A stretch of 64,000 nucleotides of DNA from Ferruginibacter sp. (GCA_019638525.1 JAHBTO010000002.1:310001-374000), one strand, 5' to 3'; shown: positions 26,860 to 36,529, numbered from the stretch's first letter. Numbers and translations: made by a program. Notes: generated by a model from the sequence alone, not told the origin.

Positions 26860-27561
26860 ATGAAAAGATTTTTTGCATTGTGCATAACCACCATCATGCT
26901 GCCATCATTTTTTTATTCCTGTATGGCGCAATCAAAAAAAGTTTTAACCGCTGTTGAATTTGAAAAAGAAATTGCAGGTAAAGAAAATATCCAATTACTG
27001 GATGTTAGAACACCCGGTGAATTTTTTAGCGGGCATTTAAAAAATGCTATGCTGGCCGATTGGAACAACAAATCAGAATTTGACCGTAGGATTAACTTCA
27101 TTGATAAAACAAAGCCTGTATATATTTATTGCCTGGGCGGTGGAAGAAGCTCGGCTGCTGCCGCAAAAATGGAAAAATTGGGCTTTGAAAACATTATTGA
27201 ACTTAAAGGTGGTATTAATGCATGGAAGGCAGCTAACCTGCCACTGGATGGACAAAGCAACGAAAAGCAATTGAGCATTGAAGATTTTAAAAACAGTATT
27301 ACAGCACATAAAACTGTATTGGTAGATTTTGGTGCTGCCTGGTGCCCCCCGTGTAAAACAATGGAACCTGTTCTTAAAAGTTTAGAAGAAAACAACAAAG
27401 GAAAATTTGTTATTGTAAAAGTTGATGGCGGCCGGGATGAGGATATTTTAAAAGAATATAAAGTAACAGCACTGCCTGTATTCATCATATTTAAAGATGG
27501 TAAACAGGTATGGCGTAAAGACGGGATTGCCTCCGAACAAGAAATGGCAAGCCATCTTTAA
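26860..27561 (+). CDS. Rhodanese-thioredoxin fusion lipoprotein
   Basis: A 233-residue lipoprotein (FYSC, Cys21). The first domain is rhodanese-like (LLDVRTPGEF at 46-55, active-site loop CLGGGRSS with Cys91), and the second is thioredoxin (WCPPC, Cys162 and Cys165; cis-Pro in TALPVFIIF). Rhodanese moves sulfane sulfur and thioredoxin reduces disulfides, so the fusion may reduce or detoxify periplasmic persulfides. Such a combined chain is known in Bacteroidetes but its role is unclear. It directly follows a terminator and is probably its own transcription unit. Confidence 0.92.
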   Translation: MKRFFALCITTIMLPSFFYSCMAQSKKVLTAVEFEKEIAGKENIQLLDVRTPGEFFSGHLKNAMLADWNNKSEFDRRINFIDKTKPVYIYCLGGGRSSAAAAKMEKLGFENIIELKGGINAWKAANLPLDGQSNEKQLSIEDFKNSITAHKTVLVDFGAAWCPPCKTMEPVLKSLEENNKGKFVIVKVDGGRDEDILKEYKVTALPVFIIFKDGKQVWRKDGIASEQEMASHL

Positions 27562-27565
27562 GAAG

Positions 27566-28216
27566 CTACATTGTTTTTTTATTACTTAAATATTTTCCTA
27601 TAGCAATAAGAAATAATGAAAGCCCAAGGAATGCAAGGGCTAATCCTCCGGCATTGATAAGCGCTTTGCCATACCCTAATTGATCTGCATTGATAAACGG
27701 GTAAGGATATTCTCCTGTTACCAGGCCACGTATGGCAATATAAATAAGGTAAACAAATGGGTATATAAGCCAGGTAAATGCATTTATAAACTTCAATTCT
27801 TTTTTGGGTACAAACAACCACCACATTAATATAAACAATATTGGAATTACGGTATGCAGTAATTCATCAGTAAAATATTGCAAACCCGTTGGTTGCCATA
27901 AAAAACGAAGTATAGCATTATAAACTACACCAACAATGGTTATATAAACTGTAATGGCTGTTAGGGTTGAAGGTTTAGAAAAAAATCTTTCTTTACTTAG
28001 GGCAGTATTTTTAAAAAACAATATAGAAGAACATAAGGCTACGATTAGGTTAGTGAGTATTGTAAAAAAACTAAAATACCTTATGATGATTTCAACTTTA
28101 GTACCTGTACCGTTTTGAAAGATAAGGTACAACTGTGATATCAGTGCAAACCATCCCAAAACCATTAATACAAATAAGTATATTTTTGGAATTAAAATTT
28201 TATCATTACTCACCAT
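27566..28216 (-). CDS. Pr6Pr-family integral membrane protein
   Basis: A 216-residue membrane protein with six hydrophobic segments. Matching family features include SFFTILTNLIVALCSSILFF, the LLHTVIPILFILMWWLFVPK stretch, and the YPFVYLIYIAIRGLVTGEYPYPF segment. Bacterial Pr6Pr proteins are related to the AIG1/FAR-17a group (animal homologues hydrolyse FAHFA lipids), where a Thr and a His are catalytic; a TNL Thr and an LLHT His are present here. Substrate unknown. Converges with the rhodanese-thioredoxin gene by a 4-bp gap. Confidence 0.8.
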   Translation of the reverse strand: MVSNDKILIPKIYLFVLMVLGWFALISQLYLIFQNGTGTKVEIIIRYFSFFTILTNLIVALCSSILFFKNTALSKERFFSKPSTLTAITVYITIVGVVYNAILRFLWQPTGLQYFTDELLHTVIPILFILMWWLFVPKKELKFINAFTWLIYPFVYLIYIAIRGLVTGEYPYPFINADQLGYGKALINAGGLALAFLGLSLFLIAIGKYLSNKKTM

Positions 28217-28252
28217 TACTGTTGATTATTTTTCAGAAGTTGGTAAAAATAA

Positions 28253-29287
28253 TTACCAAATATTTCGTGGGCAAGAATCGCCATATTTGTTACCAATTAA
28301 AAATCCAAGCACCACTTCATGTGTTCCTTTGGTATAAGTTTGTAACCTGGATGTTGTTGCATGTTCGTACGCATAACTGATGTTGAAAGTGTTTGAAACA
28401 TTTATCCCTATCATGCCAGAATAACCACCCACAAGGTTTGCAAAACGGTAGCTACCCCCAATCCACAAAAAATCCTGGTACTGCAATTTTACATTGGCGT
28501 GCACACTTGTAAGTTGTGGCTCCCAGTATTGAACCATTACTGAAGGTAACACAGAAATATCTTGCGTCATAGCAAAACGGTATCCTGCCGATGCAAAATA
28601 ATTGGGAGTGAAATAAGTGCCGTATTGCTTATCAGTAACAAATTTAACTTTACCGGGTATAATGTTTAAAACAGATGCGCCAACAAAGTAACGGGCCGAA
28701 TATAACCATACTCCTACTCCTACCTCGGGCCTTACTTTACTGATGGAACCGTTATTATAACCAACCGCCGGGTCATTGGGATCAAGATTACCCCAAACAA
28801 TCTTTGATCTATCAAGGTTTACACTGGTTACACCTGCACTGAAACCTGCTGCCAGGCTTGTTTGTACACCCAAAGGTTTATGATAAGCATAAGTTGCTGC
28901 AATTGACCAACGGTTGATATAACCTGCTTTGTCATTAATAACATTTAACCCGATGCCATGGTGGGCAGGCGAAACGGCATATTCATCCCATGCTTTTGGG
29001 CCCCCGGGATGCTGTCCAGGAATTTTGAATGAAGTAGCATTGGTACGAAGATCTTTTTTACCAATTGGCCCATGTATGGTAAAATATGTAGTTACCGGTG
29101 CGCCGGTAATACCTGCCCATTGATTGCGGTAACTCAATTTTACATCGGTGTAATTTTCTATACCGGTAATGCCAGGGTTAAGTATGTAGTTGTTTAAAAT
29201 ATATTGAGTGTAATATGGTTTAGCCTGTGCCATAGAATTAAAACTTCCCAACAGGCAAATCATTACAATAAAAAAATTTTTTCTCAT
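28253..29287 (-). CDS. PorP/SprF family T9SS outer-membrane protein
   Basis: A 344-residue outer-membrane barrel of the PorP/SprF family, which anchors or translocates T9SS cargo. It has a signal peptide, then YYTQYILNNYILNPGITGIENYTDVKLSYRNQW (the family opening), and ends in beta strands. The ATG at 29287 starts the signal peptide; a TTG 24 bp upstream adds eight polar residues. It lies 38 bp after the 1729-residue adhesin gene on the same strand, the usual pairing of SprF-like proteins with a type B cargo, so it is probably dedicated to that adhesin. Confidence 0.9.
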   Translation of the reverse strand: MRKNFFIVMICLLGSFNSMAQAKPYYTQYILNNYILNPGITGIENYTDVKLSYRNQWAGITGAPVTTYFTIHGPIGKKDLRTNATSFKIPGQHPGGPKAWDEYAVSPAHHGIGLNVINDKAGYINRWSIAATYAYHKPLGVQTSLAAGFSAGVTSVNLDRSKIVWGNLDPNDPAVGYNNGSISKVRPEVGVGVWLYSARYFVGASVLNIIPGKVKFVTDKQYGTYFTPNYFASAGYRFAMTQDISVLPSVMVQYWEPQLTSVHANVKLQYQDFLWIGGSYRFANLVGGYSGMIGINVSNTFNISYAYEHATTSRLQTYTKGTHEVVLGFLIGNKYGDSCPRNIW

Positions 29288-29325
29288 GTTCTCAGTTTTT
29301 ATATCCCTCAATTACAATTTTCAAA

Positions 29326-32300
29326 TTATTTCAAGATGGTTACATATCCGGTAATTGGTTCTCTTCCATTACCGGGTTCAATGATATAATAATAAGTATC
29401 AATGGGCAGTGGTTTTCCTTTTAAAGTTCCATCCCATGGTGTGTTATAACCTCTTGATTCAAATACCAACTGACCCGACCTTGTAAACACCTGTACCCTG
29501 TTATCGGGATAAGTGTTTAAATAATCTATACGCCAGGTATCGTTAATACCATCATTGTTTGGTGTAAATGTATTGGGTATGATGGGGAACTTAAGTAATT
29601 TCACAAACACATCATCGCTTAAAGAACATCCACCACCATTGGTAACTTTTAAAGTGTAGGTCATATCGGTTAATGGCTTATCTACTTTCACATTGGCAAT
29701 TGTATTATCAATCAAATACAAGTTAGGAGTCCATAAATATGATGCGTTAGGCGCATAAACTTCCGGTTGCAATGTAATAGTTCCTCCTTCCAATATATAC
29801 CTGTCGGGCCCTGCATTTACATGCGGATAAGGATATACAATAAATGGTTTTACCAATGTATCGCTATTACAATTAAAACTGTTTACGGTATATAATTTCA
29901 CATTATAAGTAAGTGTATCACTAAATGTATGAGTAAATGTGTTTGTATTCATAGTGGTGCCATCGCCTAAGTCCCAAAACCATTGATTGATAGTTCCATC
30001 TTTACCATCGCTGTTATCGGTGATGGTAACATTATCGCCAATGCATATTGCTGGTTTACTGAAAGTGAAATCAGCTTTGGGTTGCGGATGAATATTATTT
30101 ATAATGATTGTGGTATCATGATAACATCCCACATCACTTGTAACAAGCAATTTAACGCTATACGGACCTGTGCCTGCATACCAGTGCGAAGGATTTACCG
30201 CAGTGGATGTATTATTAGGACTTGATGGTTCTCCAAAATCCCATACATATGTTAACGGTGCAGCACCAGGTATAGTAGAACCATTAATAAAATTAACTAT
30301 TGCATTGGGTAAGCAATAATTTGGTTTATCTACTGTAAAAGACGGTACAGGCGCCGGGCTTACTGTTACCGGCATGATATGCGGTGTACTAGGGCATCCA
30401 TAAGCAGAAGTATTGTACATGGAAACGAAGAAAGTACCTGCCGATGGGAAAGTATGTGTAAACGTTGTTCCAGGCAGATGATTCTCTAACGGTGATCCAT
30501 CACCAAAATTCCAGGTGGTATTGCTTAACGTAACAGATGCCGGAGCAGTTGATTGCTCAACAAATGTAGCAGCATTGCCCTCGCATATTGGTGATACATA
30601 ACTGAAAGCTGCATGGGCCGTATCAAGCACAGTTATTGTGTTGCTAATAGTATCAACACAGCCGGCTGCAGTTGAAGTAAATGTATATTTTAAAGTGTGT
30701 GTACCAATACCTGCAATCAATGGGGTAAAAATACCGGTGGGCGAAATACCCGGACCGCTAAATGTTCCGGTACCCGGTACCCCACCAACTTCGCTGGCTT
30801 GTGTAATCTGGAATGGCATTGCTAGCAGGCAGGCATCTGGTATATTATTAAACTGCACTTTAGGAGCCGCATTTAAAGTTATTACCCTGGTAATTTGATT
30901 AACACATAAAGTACCTGAATAAGCCAGCATCCTAATACTTATATTTTTTGTAAGCGGGCTTTGGAAATTAGGATACAGGTGAGTATATGTTTTATTCAAT
31001 ACAGGATCTTCATCCGTTTCAAATGTAGTTGGTGCGCCGGTAGCATCCCAATAAATTTCAAGTTTTGTTACATTACCAAAGTTTACTGTTGACAGGTTGG
31101 TGATGGTAACAGAATCATTAGCACATAATGTTGTAGGGTTGCTTACCGAAAAATCAGCAACAGGATTAGCGCCGTTAATGGTTATTGGTTGCACAATGGT
31201 ATCCTTGCAACCCAATAAACTTGTAACCACATGCGTAACCTGGTAAACACCCGGGGCTAAATATAAATGGGTTCCGTCTTTAGTGAAAGTTTTAGGGCTG
31301 CCATCGCCAAAATCCCACTCGTAACCTGCAGGGTCAATACTTCCCGATGCAATTTTACTGGTATCAATAAATACTGCCGATACATCATTGATACATACTT
31401 CGGGTATTGTAAACCCGGCTTGTGGCCTGTAGTTAATGGTTACCGGTATGGATGCAATGGGGTTGCTGGTACAACCTTTATCGGTACTAACGGTTAAGGT
31501 TACCGTATAAGTGCCTGGTGTTGGATAAACATGCGAGGGGTTTTGAATAGCTTCAGTGGGCGAGCCATCACCAAAATCCCAAACCCATGTATTAACCACT
31601 CCGGAATTTGCTACGGAAGCATCTGTAAAATTAATAATCCTGGTTTGGCAACTTGGTGTGGTATAGGTAAAGTTTGCAGTAGGTAAATCATTCACCAATA
31701 TATTTCCAGTTAGGTTAGGATTAACACAGGGGCCTGTAGTGCTTACTGTGTAAGTGAAGTTACCTGCAACAGTTGGTATGCCGGTAATTGTAACTCGGTT
31801 GCCTGCAACTGACCAGGTAACTCCTGTTGGTAATCCTGTAACAGTAGCACCGGTAGCGCTGCCGCCAAAATCGTATGTAATGTTTGTAATAGTTGCATTT
31901 CTGCAAAGCTCCTGTGCATCGGTTCCTGCTGCGGATGTTAAAGCTAATGTTCCATCTTGTGTAACATTTATTGTACCGGTAACATCAGGTACCGGAATGG
32001 CACATGGGCCTGTAGGATGAATAGTATAAGTAAATACGCCGCTTTGTGTTGATGACCCCGAAATGGTTATAACACCAGCAGCATAAGTACCGGTAATACC
32101 AGCAGGTAAACCAGTTACGGTACCTCCATTGCCGCTTCCACCAATATCGTACCTGATATTTGTAATGGGTGTATTAATACAAACAGTTTGATTATCGTTA
32201 TCGCCTGCTCTTAAAGTTACCGTTGCATCAGGAGTAATATTTACAGTTACCGATTGGCCTGTAATAGCCCTGGTACATAAAGTAGAGCCAACATTATTTA

Positions 32301-34515
32301 CACTAACCAAATTATACACAAACGGGCCTGCTACATTTGTAGGTACAGAAACCGTAGCCGTATTACCGGTTGAATTTACAGTAAGCGGAGCGCCACCATT
32401 AATAGTATAAGTAAAAGTATATGGAGCTGTACCTAATGAACCCGTAAATGTAATTACCGGTTGTGGGGCATTTATACAAACAGTAGTATTTCCGGCAATA
32501 GTTGCATTGGGTAAATCAGGTACTACCACCTGGTGAACAACCGTATCGCTTAAGCAACCCGGAGTAGTAATGGACGCATACCTTACATTATACGTGCCGG
32601 GAGCAGTATAGGTATGTGTTGGGTTACGAAGGTTTGATGTGGGCGAACCATCACCAAAATCCCACCACCATTTATATGTTGGTTTGGGGGTTTGGGGAGT
32701 TGTTTCAGTAAACTGAAAAGGTTCTGCCACACAACCACCGGGAGTAAAAGTAAAATCGGCCACAGGCGGATCGGAAACCTGTAAATCAAAATCTATCTGT
32801 TGTTCGGAGCCACAGCCTGAAGAATTGGGCGAATAAGTTGTTATGGTAACAGGATAAACACCTACTGTACTAAAAGAATACAAAGAAGGCAACGAATACC
32901 AATACAAGGTAACGCCATTAACTATTGTTGTTGAATCGGGGCCACCGGCGCCGGGTGTGCAGGTTGAATACCGTATTGTATCAATTGCCGGTACCGGCGG
33001 GCCGGGAAGGTTTGACAAATCCCAACGGATAGAATCGGCACAGTAAGGTAATGACACTTTAAACCTAAAAGGTGAATTTGTACAAACAGATGGAGTGGTT
33101 TCGATTCCATATTGTGTTTGCACTCTTATTTGCTGGTACAAGTCTTTTACATTGGTGCCGGCTGAGTATGCGTAGGTTTCGTTTTGTGCATAACCATAAG
33201 CAATTGCATTAAAACTACTGTCAGATTTTAAAGAATGGTACGTTTCTGATATAGTATTAAGGTATAAATAAGAATAAGTTGGGTCTTGGGGATGAGGCAA
33301 CCAGTTTGCCGCCGGAATTGTTGCACCGTCAAATCTAAAAGATGAAATTGCTGTACCACTGTTTTTCATTATTACATGAATAAAATGTTGTGGTGTGGTT
33401 GAATGTGATAACCGGTCTGAGCTTATTAAAGTAACATCATTAATATTTTGTTCTACAGGGTTTAATATAACCATATCCGGGTCGTATGGATTAGGATTGC
33501 CCTGGCAATTAGCGCTGGTAAAATATTGAGCAACACATATTGCCGAATCAGATTCTATTAAATTGGGTGTATTATTTGAAAATTCATAAAAATTATTAAC
33601 AAAAGATGTGTATGGTATAACAACACCATTAAGCCTAACATTAGATGTAGGTGACGGTTTTGGCAAAATAATCCTGTAGTAATTTAAAAGTCTTCCGGAA
33701 CTTGGAACTGTTAAATACTTTCTACCCCATGTTGCAGATGGATAAAGTTGCTGGTAAAGATTATCTGCACCATTACCGCAAGTATTAGGAATCCAAACCC
33801 TGCCACTTCCAGAAAAAACAGCAATTCTTTTACATCCTCCATTACCAGACGCAACAGACCGGATTGAAGTACCTGTTAAATCAGATCCTGAATTACCGCT
33901 CATTGCACCTAATACCTGGTATATTTCTCCTTTATTTAGAGTAACAGTATTTGTAGAACCTGGCACCCACCCTGCTTTTGTAGTTTGGGTAGGTACTATT
34001 TCAACAGTGGTTCCATCTTCAACAGCTATTATAGTTATAAAATTATTCCCTGTTGGATTTGCAGAAAGCTGGGTAAAACTGGATGCATAATATTGTTTAC
34101 CCAATACGTTTGTTGGCAAACATAAAGTAGCGGCGCTAGAAAGTGCTTGTGTAGTAAAAGAATAAACAACAATGGGCTTAGCAGCTGTAACATGAATAGC
34201 TTTCCCTGTAAATAAACCATCTCCTTCGCCTGTAGCTGGCACATAAGTAAAATAAATGCTTGGGATATTTACATTTGTAACCTGCCCGGCGGTAAGATTA
34301 CCTGAAGCAATTGCTCCAGCACCATAAGCTTCTATCGAATATGTTGTATTTACATCTGATGTAAGTGACAATGTCATCACTGGTGGAGAACCTGTACCCA
34401 TTGCATAATGCCATCCTGATGTTATCCAAAAATCTTTCCCCTTATTGCTGAAGTCTTGTGCAGAAACGGTTATAGAAAATATAACAATAGATAGCAGAAG
34501 TAAAATTTTTCTCAT
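29326..34515 (-). CDS. Giant PKD-repeat surface protein with T9SS type B sorting domain
   Basis: A 1729-residue secreted protein. After the signal peptide (1-19), an IgGFc-binding-like N-terminal region (about 20-440) begins SNKGKDFWITSGW. It then has an Ig-like array and at least six PKD domains, marked by WDFGDG variants, including WDFGDGSPTSNL, WDFGDGSPTEAI, WNFGDGSPLENH and WDLGDGTTMNT. The C-terminal 90 residues are the gliding-motility-type sorting domain (PNTFTPNNDGINDTW ... TYYYIIEPGNG), exported and attached through T9SS. Adhesin or gliding role is inferred from the architecture. The downstream PorP/SprF gene is its likely partner. Confidence 0.93.
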   Translation of the reverse strand: MRKILLLLSIVIFSITVSAQDFSNKGKDFWITSGWHYAMGTGSPPVMTLSLTSDVNTTYSIEAYGAGAIASGNLTAGQVTNVNIPSIYFTYVPATGEGDGLFTGKAIHVTAAKPIVVYSFTTQALSSAATLCLPTNVLGKQYYASSFTQLSANPTGNNFITIIAVEDGTTVEIVPTQTTKAGWVPGSTNTVTLNKGEIYQVLGAMSGNSGSDLTGTSIRSVASGNGGCKRIAVFSGSGRVWIPNTCGNGADNLYQQLYPSATWGRKYLTVPSSGRLLNYYRIILPKPSPTSNVRLNGVVIPYTSFVNNFYEFSNNTPNLIESDSAICVAQYFTSANCQGNPNPYDPDMVILNPVEQNINDVTLISSDRLSHSTTPQHFIHVIMKNSGTAISSFRFDGATIPAANWLPHPQDPTYSYLYLNTISETYHSLKSDSSFNAIAYGYAQNETYAYSAGTNVKDLYQQIRVQTQYGIETTPSVCTNSPFRFKVSLPYCADSIRWDLSNLPGPPVPAIDTIRYSTCTPGAGGPDSTTIVNGVTLYWYSLPSLYSFSTVGVYPVTITTYSPNSSGCGSEQQIDFDLQVSDPPVADFTFTPGGCVAEPFQFTETTPQTPKPTYKWWWDFGDGSPTSNLRNPTHTYTAPGTYNVRYASITTPGCLSDTVVHQVVVPDLPNATIAGNTTVCINAPQPVITFTGSLGTAPYTFTYTINGGAPLTVNSTGNTATVSVPTNVAGPFVYNLVSVNNVGSTLCTRAITGQSVTVNITPDATVTLRAGDNDNQTVCINTPITNIRYDIGGSGNGGTVTGLPAGITGTYAAGVITISGSSTQSGVFTYTIHPTGPCAIPVPDVTGTINVTQDGTLALTSAAGTDAQELCRNATITNITYDFGGSATGATVTGLPTGVTWSVAGNRVTITGIPTVAGNFTYTVSTTGPCVNPNLTGNILVNDLPTANFTYTTPSCQTRIINFTDASVANSGVVNTWVWDFGDGSPTEAIQNPSHVYPTPGTYTVTLTVSTDKGCTSNPIASIPVTINYRPQAGFTIPEVCINDVSAVFIDTSKIASGSIDPAGYEWDFGDGSPKTFTKDGTHLYLAPGVYQVTHVVTSLLGCKDTIVQPITINGANPVADFSVSNPTTLCANDSVTITNLSTVNFGNVTKLEIYWDATGAPTTFETDEDPVLNKTYTHLYPNFQSPLTKNISIRMLAYSGTLCVNQITRVITLNAAPKVQFNNIPDACLLAMPFQITQASEVGGVPGTGTFSGPGISPTGIFTPLIAGIGTHTLKYTFTSTAAGCVDTISNTITVLDTAHAAFSYVSPICEGNAATFVEQSTAPASVTLSNTTWNFGDGSPLENHLPGTTFTHTFPSAGTFFVSMYNTSAYGCPSTPHIMPVTVSPAPVPSFTVDKPNYCLPNAIVNFINGSTIPGAAPLTYVWDFGEPSSPNNTSTAVNPSHWYAGTGPYSVKLLVTSDVGCYHDTTIIINNIHPQPKADFTFSKPAICIGDNVTITDNSDGKDGTINQWFWDLGDGTTMNTNTFTHTFSDTLTYNVKLYTVNSFNCNSDTLVKPFIVYPYPHVNAGPDRYILEGGTITLQPEVYAPNASYLWTPNLYLIDNTIANVKVDKPLTDMTYTLKVTNGGGCSLSDDVFVKLLKFPIIPNTFTPNNDGINDTWRIDYLNTYPDNRVQVFTRSGQLVFESRGYNTPWDGTLKGKPLPIDTYYYIIEPGNGREPITGYVTILK

Positions 34516-34652
34516 GGTGATTTGGTATAAAATTGCCTTTGTTTGTTTTAAATCTATGTATGATTTATTGGGAAATTATTAAATGTTATATAATTATTGT
34601 ATGCTTTTCAATGTGATTTTTGAAAGGTATCAAATATAGTGAGAATAAATAA

Positions 34653-34678
34653 AAAAGCCGCATAGAAATGCAGCTTTT
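34653..34678 (-). terminator. Intrinsic terminator ending the structured RNA upstream of the adhesin
   Basis: On the minus strand AAAAGCTGCAT pairs with ATGCGGCTTTT (one A-C mismatch) around TTCT, followed by TTATTTATT. No gene ends nearby on this strand; the 55-codon reading frame ends 170 bases upstream and the adhesin begins 137 bases downstream. It would end the candidate RNA at 34683-34779 or attenuate transcription into the adhesin. Confidence 0.7.
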
Positions 34679-34682
34679 GTTA

Positions 34683-34779
34683 AGAATCTTTCGATTCTGT
34701 AACCCCCAAAGAAAACATCGTAAACCAAGCACTTACGTTTAATTTCCCGGGGTTGGGGTATAAACGTGGTTTAGGGTTA
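34683..34779 (-). ncRNA. Candidate structured RNA (sRNA or leader) before the adhesin gene
   Basis: Read on the minus strand, three helices share one side with no gap: TAACCC-TAAACC-ACGTTTA (34779-34761) pair in order with GGGTTA (34705-34700), GGTTTA (34726-34721) and TAAACGT (34741-34735). These 6, 6 and 7 bp stems have bulges only on the 3' side. The strand then forms AGAATC-GAAA-GATTCT (34698-34683), a hairpin with a GNRA tetraloop, and the terminator at 34653-34678. The GAAA loop is present on the minus strand only, giving polarity. I do not recognise a known family. It may be a small RNA or a cis-regulatory leader. Confidence 0.5.
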
Positions 34780-34850
34780 TATTATTTTGCTGGTTAATAA
34801 ATTCATTTATATTAAAACTATATATGCATTATTGGGCTTTGCCAACTTAT

Positions 34851-35018
34851 CTATAAACTTTTATTTTTAAATAAGCCATTATGATTTTTAACCGGAATCA
34901 ATGCCCATGTTGCCGGCAAAACTGCATCATTAAGTGTACTTAGGTTATTTAAAAACAATTTTGTTTGCTTAAACAATAATTGAAGGGTTTCTTTTAAGAT
35001 TGATTGTAATTGTTTCAT
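34851..35018 (-). CDS. Small ORF of 55 codons
   Basis: Between the terminator of the upstream cargo gene and the structured RNA an ATG-to-TAG frame encodes 55 residues: an amphipathic Leu/Lys/Gln-rich N-terminal half (MKQLQSILKETLQLLFKQ...) and a C-terminal part NHNGLFKNKSL. It lies 33 bases after the terminator at 35051-35079. I know no family. Length and AT-rich background leave room for chance, but its ordinary codon choice and the position just upstream of the structured element are suggestive. Confidence 0.4.
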   Translation of the reverse strand: MKQLQSILKETLQLLFKQTKLFLNNLSTLNDAVLPATWALIPVKNHNGLFKNKSL

Positions 35019-35050
35019 AAGTAAGAATTAAAAAAGTTTTAAAGAGAAAA

Positions 35051-35079
35051 GGAGCCGGCAATAAATTACTGCCGGCTCC
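35051..35079 (-). terminator. Intrinsic terminator of the T9SS type A cargo gene
   Basis: GGAGCCGGCA (35051-35060) and TGCCGGCTCC (35070-35079) form a perfect 10-bp GC-rich stem around a 9-base loop. On the minus strand it is followed by TTTTCTCTTTAAAACTTTTTT. It lies 15 bases after the stop codon at 35095. Confidence 0.9.
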
Positions 35080-35094
35080 GGCATTCAACATGTG

Positions 35095-36360
35095 TTAGTT
35101 TATCTTAACCACTTGCTGCTTATCAAGCATAATGCCATTGAAAACCAGTTGGGCCACATAAATTCCACTTGAAAGGCCTGTTAACCCATCAAGCTGAATA
35201 CTATTGTGTCCTTTACTTATTGTTGATTGTTTGGATAACAAAGTTTGACCAGAAGTGCTTATCAGGCGAATTTGAGCTACACCTGTTTCTGTTGCATTAA
35301 AACTAATATTCAAATTTTTTGCAAAAGGGTTGGGCGAAACCTGCATTACCACATTAGCTTTTGATTGCAACCTAACTGCCAATACTTTACTGTAAGTTAT
35401 CTTGCCATCATTATCAACTTGCTTCAACCTATAATAAACAACCTGCTTGCTTTTTAATTCACTGGATTGATCTTTTGCCATATAACTTTTGCCGGTACCA
35501 TTTGTAGTAAACCCATCTAACACTATTGCTATAGTACTGAAGTTGTTATTATCAAAAGAACGCTCTACTTCAAAATGATTGTTATTAATTTCCTGTGCGG
35601 TAACCCATTTTAAGGTTACAGCATTATTATTTGCTACTGCATCAAAAGATAAATAGGAAACAGCCAAAGGCCCACCCTGTGGATAGATAAAATCTCTAAA
35701 ATATAAACTTGTTTGCCTGTCTTGTGCTGAGTTATAGTTGTTGATTGCACCACATCTGAAGATAAAACTAGATATGCTACTATGCTTTACAGTAAACATA
35801 ACTTGTTTTGCTGATGTATCAATACCAGTATATTCATTACCACCAATATTTGTACCTGTAAACATAGTTCCGTTTTGTGTTACGGTAATTTCAGGTGTAG
35901 CCACCCAATAACTAGATACACCTCCTCCTAAATCAATCCCATCTAATTCATGTAGGTTTGAGTTACCGTCAATATCAATTCCGGTAGCATATAAACTGTC
36001 TTGAGGCATTGGTGTAAATGTACCAGCTACTACAAAATCAATTTTAAAATCAATATAACCGGTTGAATTTTTCTTTAATTTAATATTAGGAGAAAATGCT
36101 TCAGGCTTTGATATCGCATTGTCATCAAGTATATTAACTTTAGCACCCCCGGTTGCTGATACTATTGTAATTATAGCATCTGTACCTGATTTAACATTTG
36201 AAATTCTGTAAACAGAGTTAACAGCGTTATTAGTACCGGAAATTAATGTAGGCGTTGCCTGAAATTCGAACAGCCAGGGTAGAACTTGTGACTGTACATT
36301 GAATGTGCCAAATAAAACAGCACAAAATAAAAATAATTTAAGCGTAAATTTCTTGTTCAT
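35095..36360 (-). CDS. Secreted protein with cohesin-like domain and T9SS type A sorting domain
   Basis: A 421-residue secreted protein. The ATG at 36360 starts the signal peptide (KLFLFCAVLFGTFNVQSQ); an in-frame extension to 36549 adds 63 residues unlike a signal and is rejected. After it come a cohesin-like beta region (about 25-235) and a domain around residue 250-330 with VTLKWVTAQEINNNHFEVERS, typical in front of sorting domains. The C-terminal residues 340-421 are the PNP-type sorting domain (VSPNPFAKNLNISF, GLSSGIYVAQL). It is probably a cell-surface protein; its substrate is unknown. Confidence 0.88.
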   Translation of the reverse strand: MNKKFTLKLFLFCAVLFGTFNVQSQVLPWLFEFQATPTLISGTNNAVNSVYRISNVKSGTDAIITIVSATGGAKVNILDDNAISKPEAFSPNIKLKKNSTGYIDFKIDFVVAGTFTPMPQDSLYATGIDIDGNSNLHELDGIDLGGGVSSYWVATPEITVTQNGTMFTGTNIGGNEYTGIDTSAKQVMFTVKHSSISSFIFRCGAINNYNSAQDRQTSLYFRDFIYPQGGPLAVSYLSFDAVANNNAVTLKWVTAQEINNNHFEVERSFDNNNFSTIAIVLDGFTTNGTGKSYMAKDQSSELKSKQVVYYRLKQVDNDGKITYSKVLAVRLQSKANVVMQVSPNPFAKNLNISFNATETGVAQIRLISTSGQTLLSKQSTISKGHNSIQLDGLTGLSSGIYVAQLVFNGIMLDKQQVVKIN

Positions 36361-36529
36361 TTCTTTGTGGTTTGAGGTTTCGAAAGAGTTCTTTACAGGA
36401 AATTTGACGTAGGGCTTTTTTACCCGGACCAAAATTGGATGGCTTAAAAGAGGAAGCTGGAGGTTAAAGCATTTTTGAAAGCAGGATAACCGAGGTAATG
36501 GCCATTTCTGATTTCGACACAAACATAGT

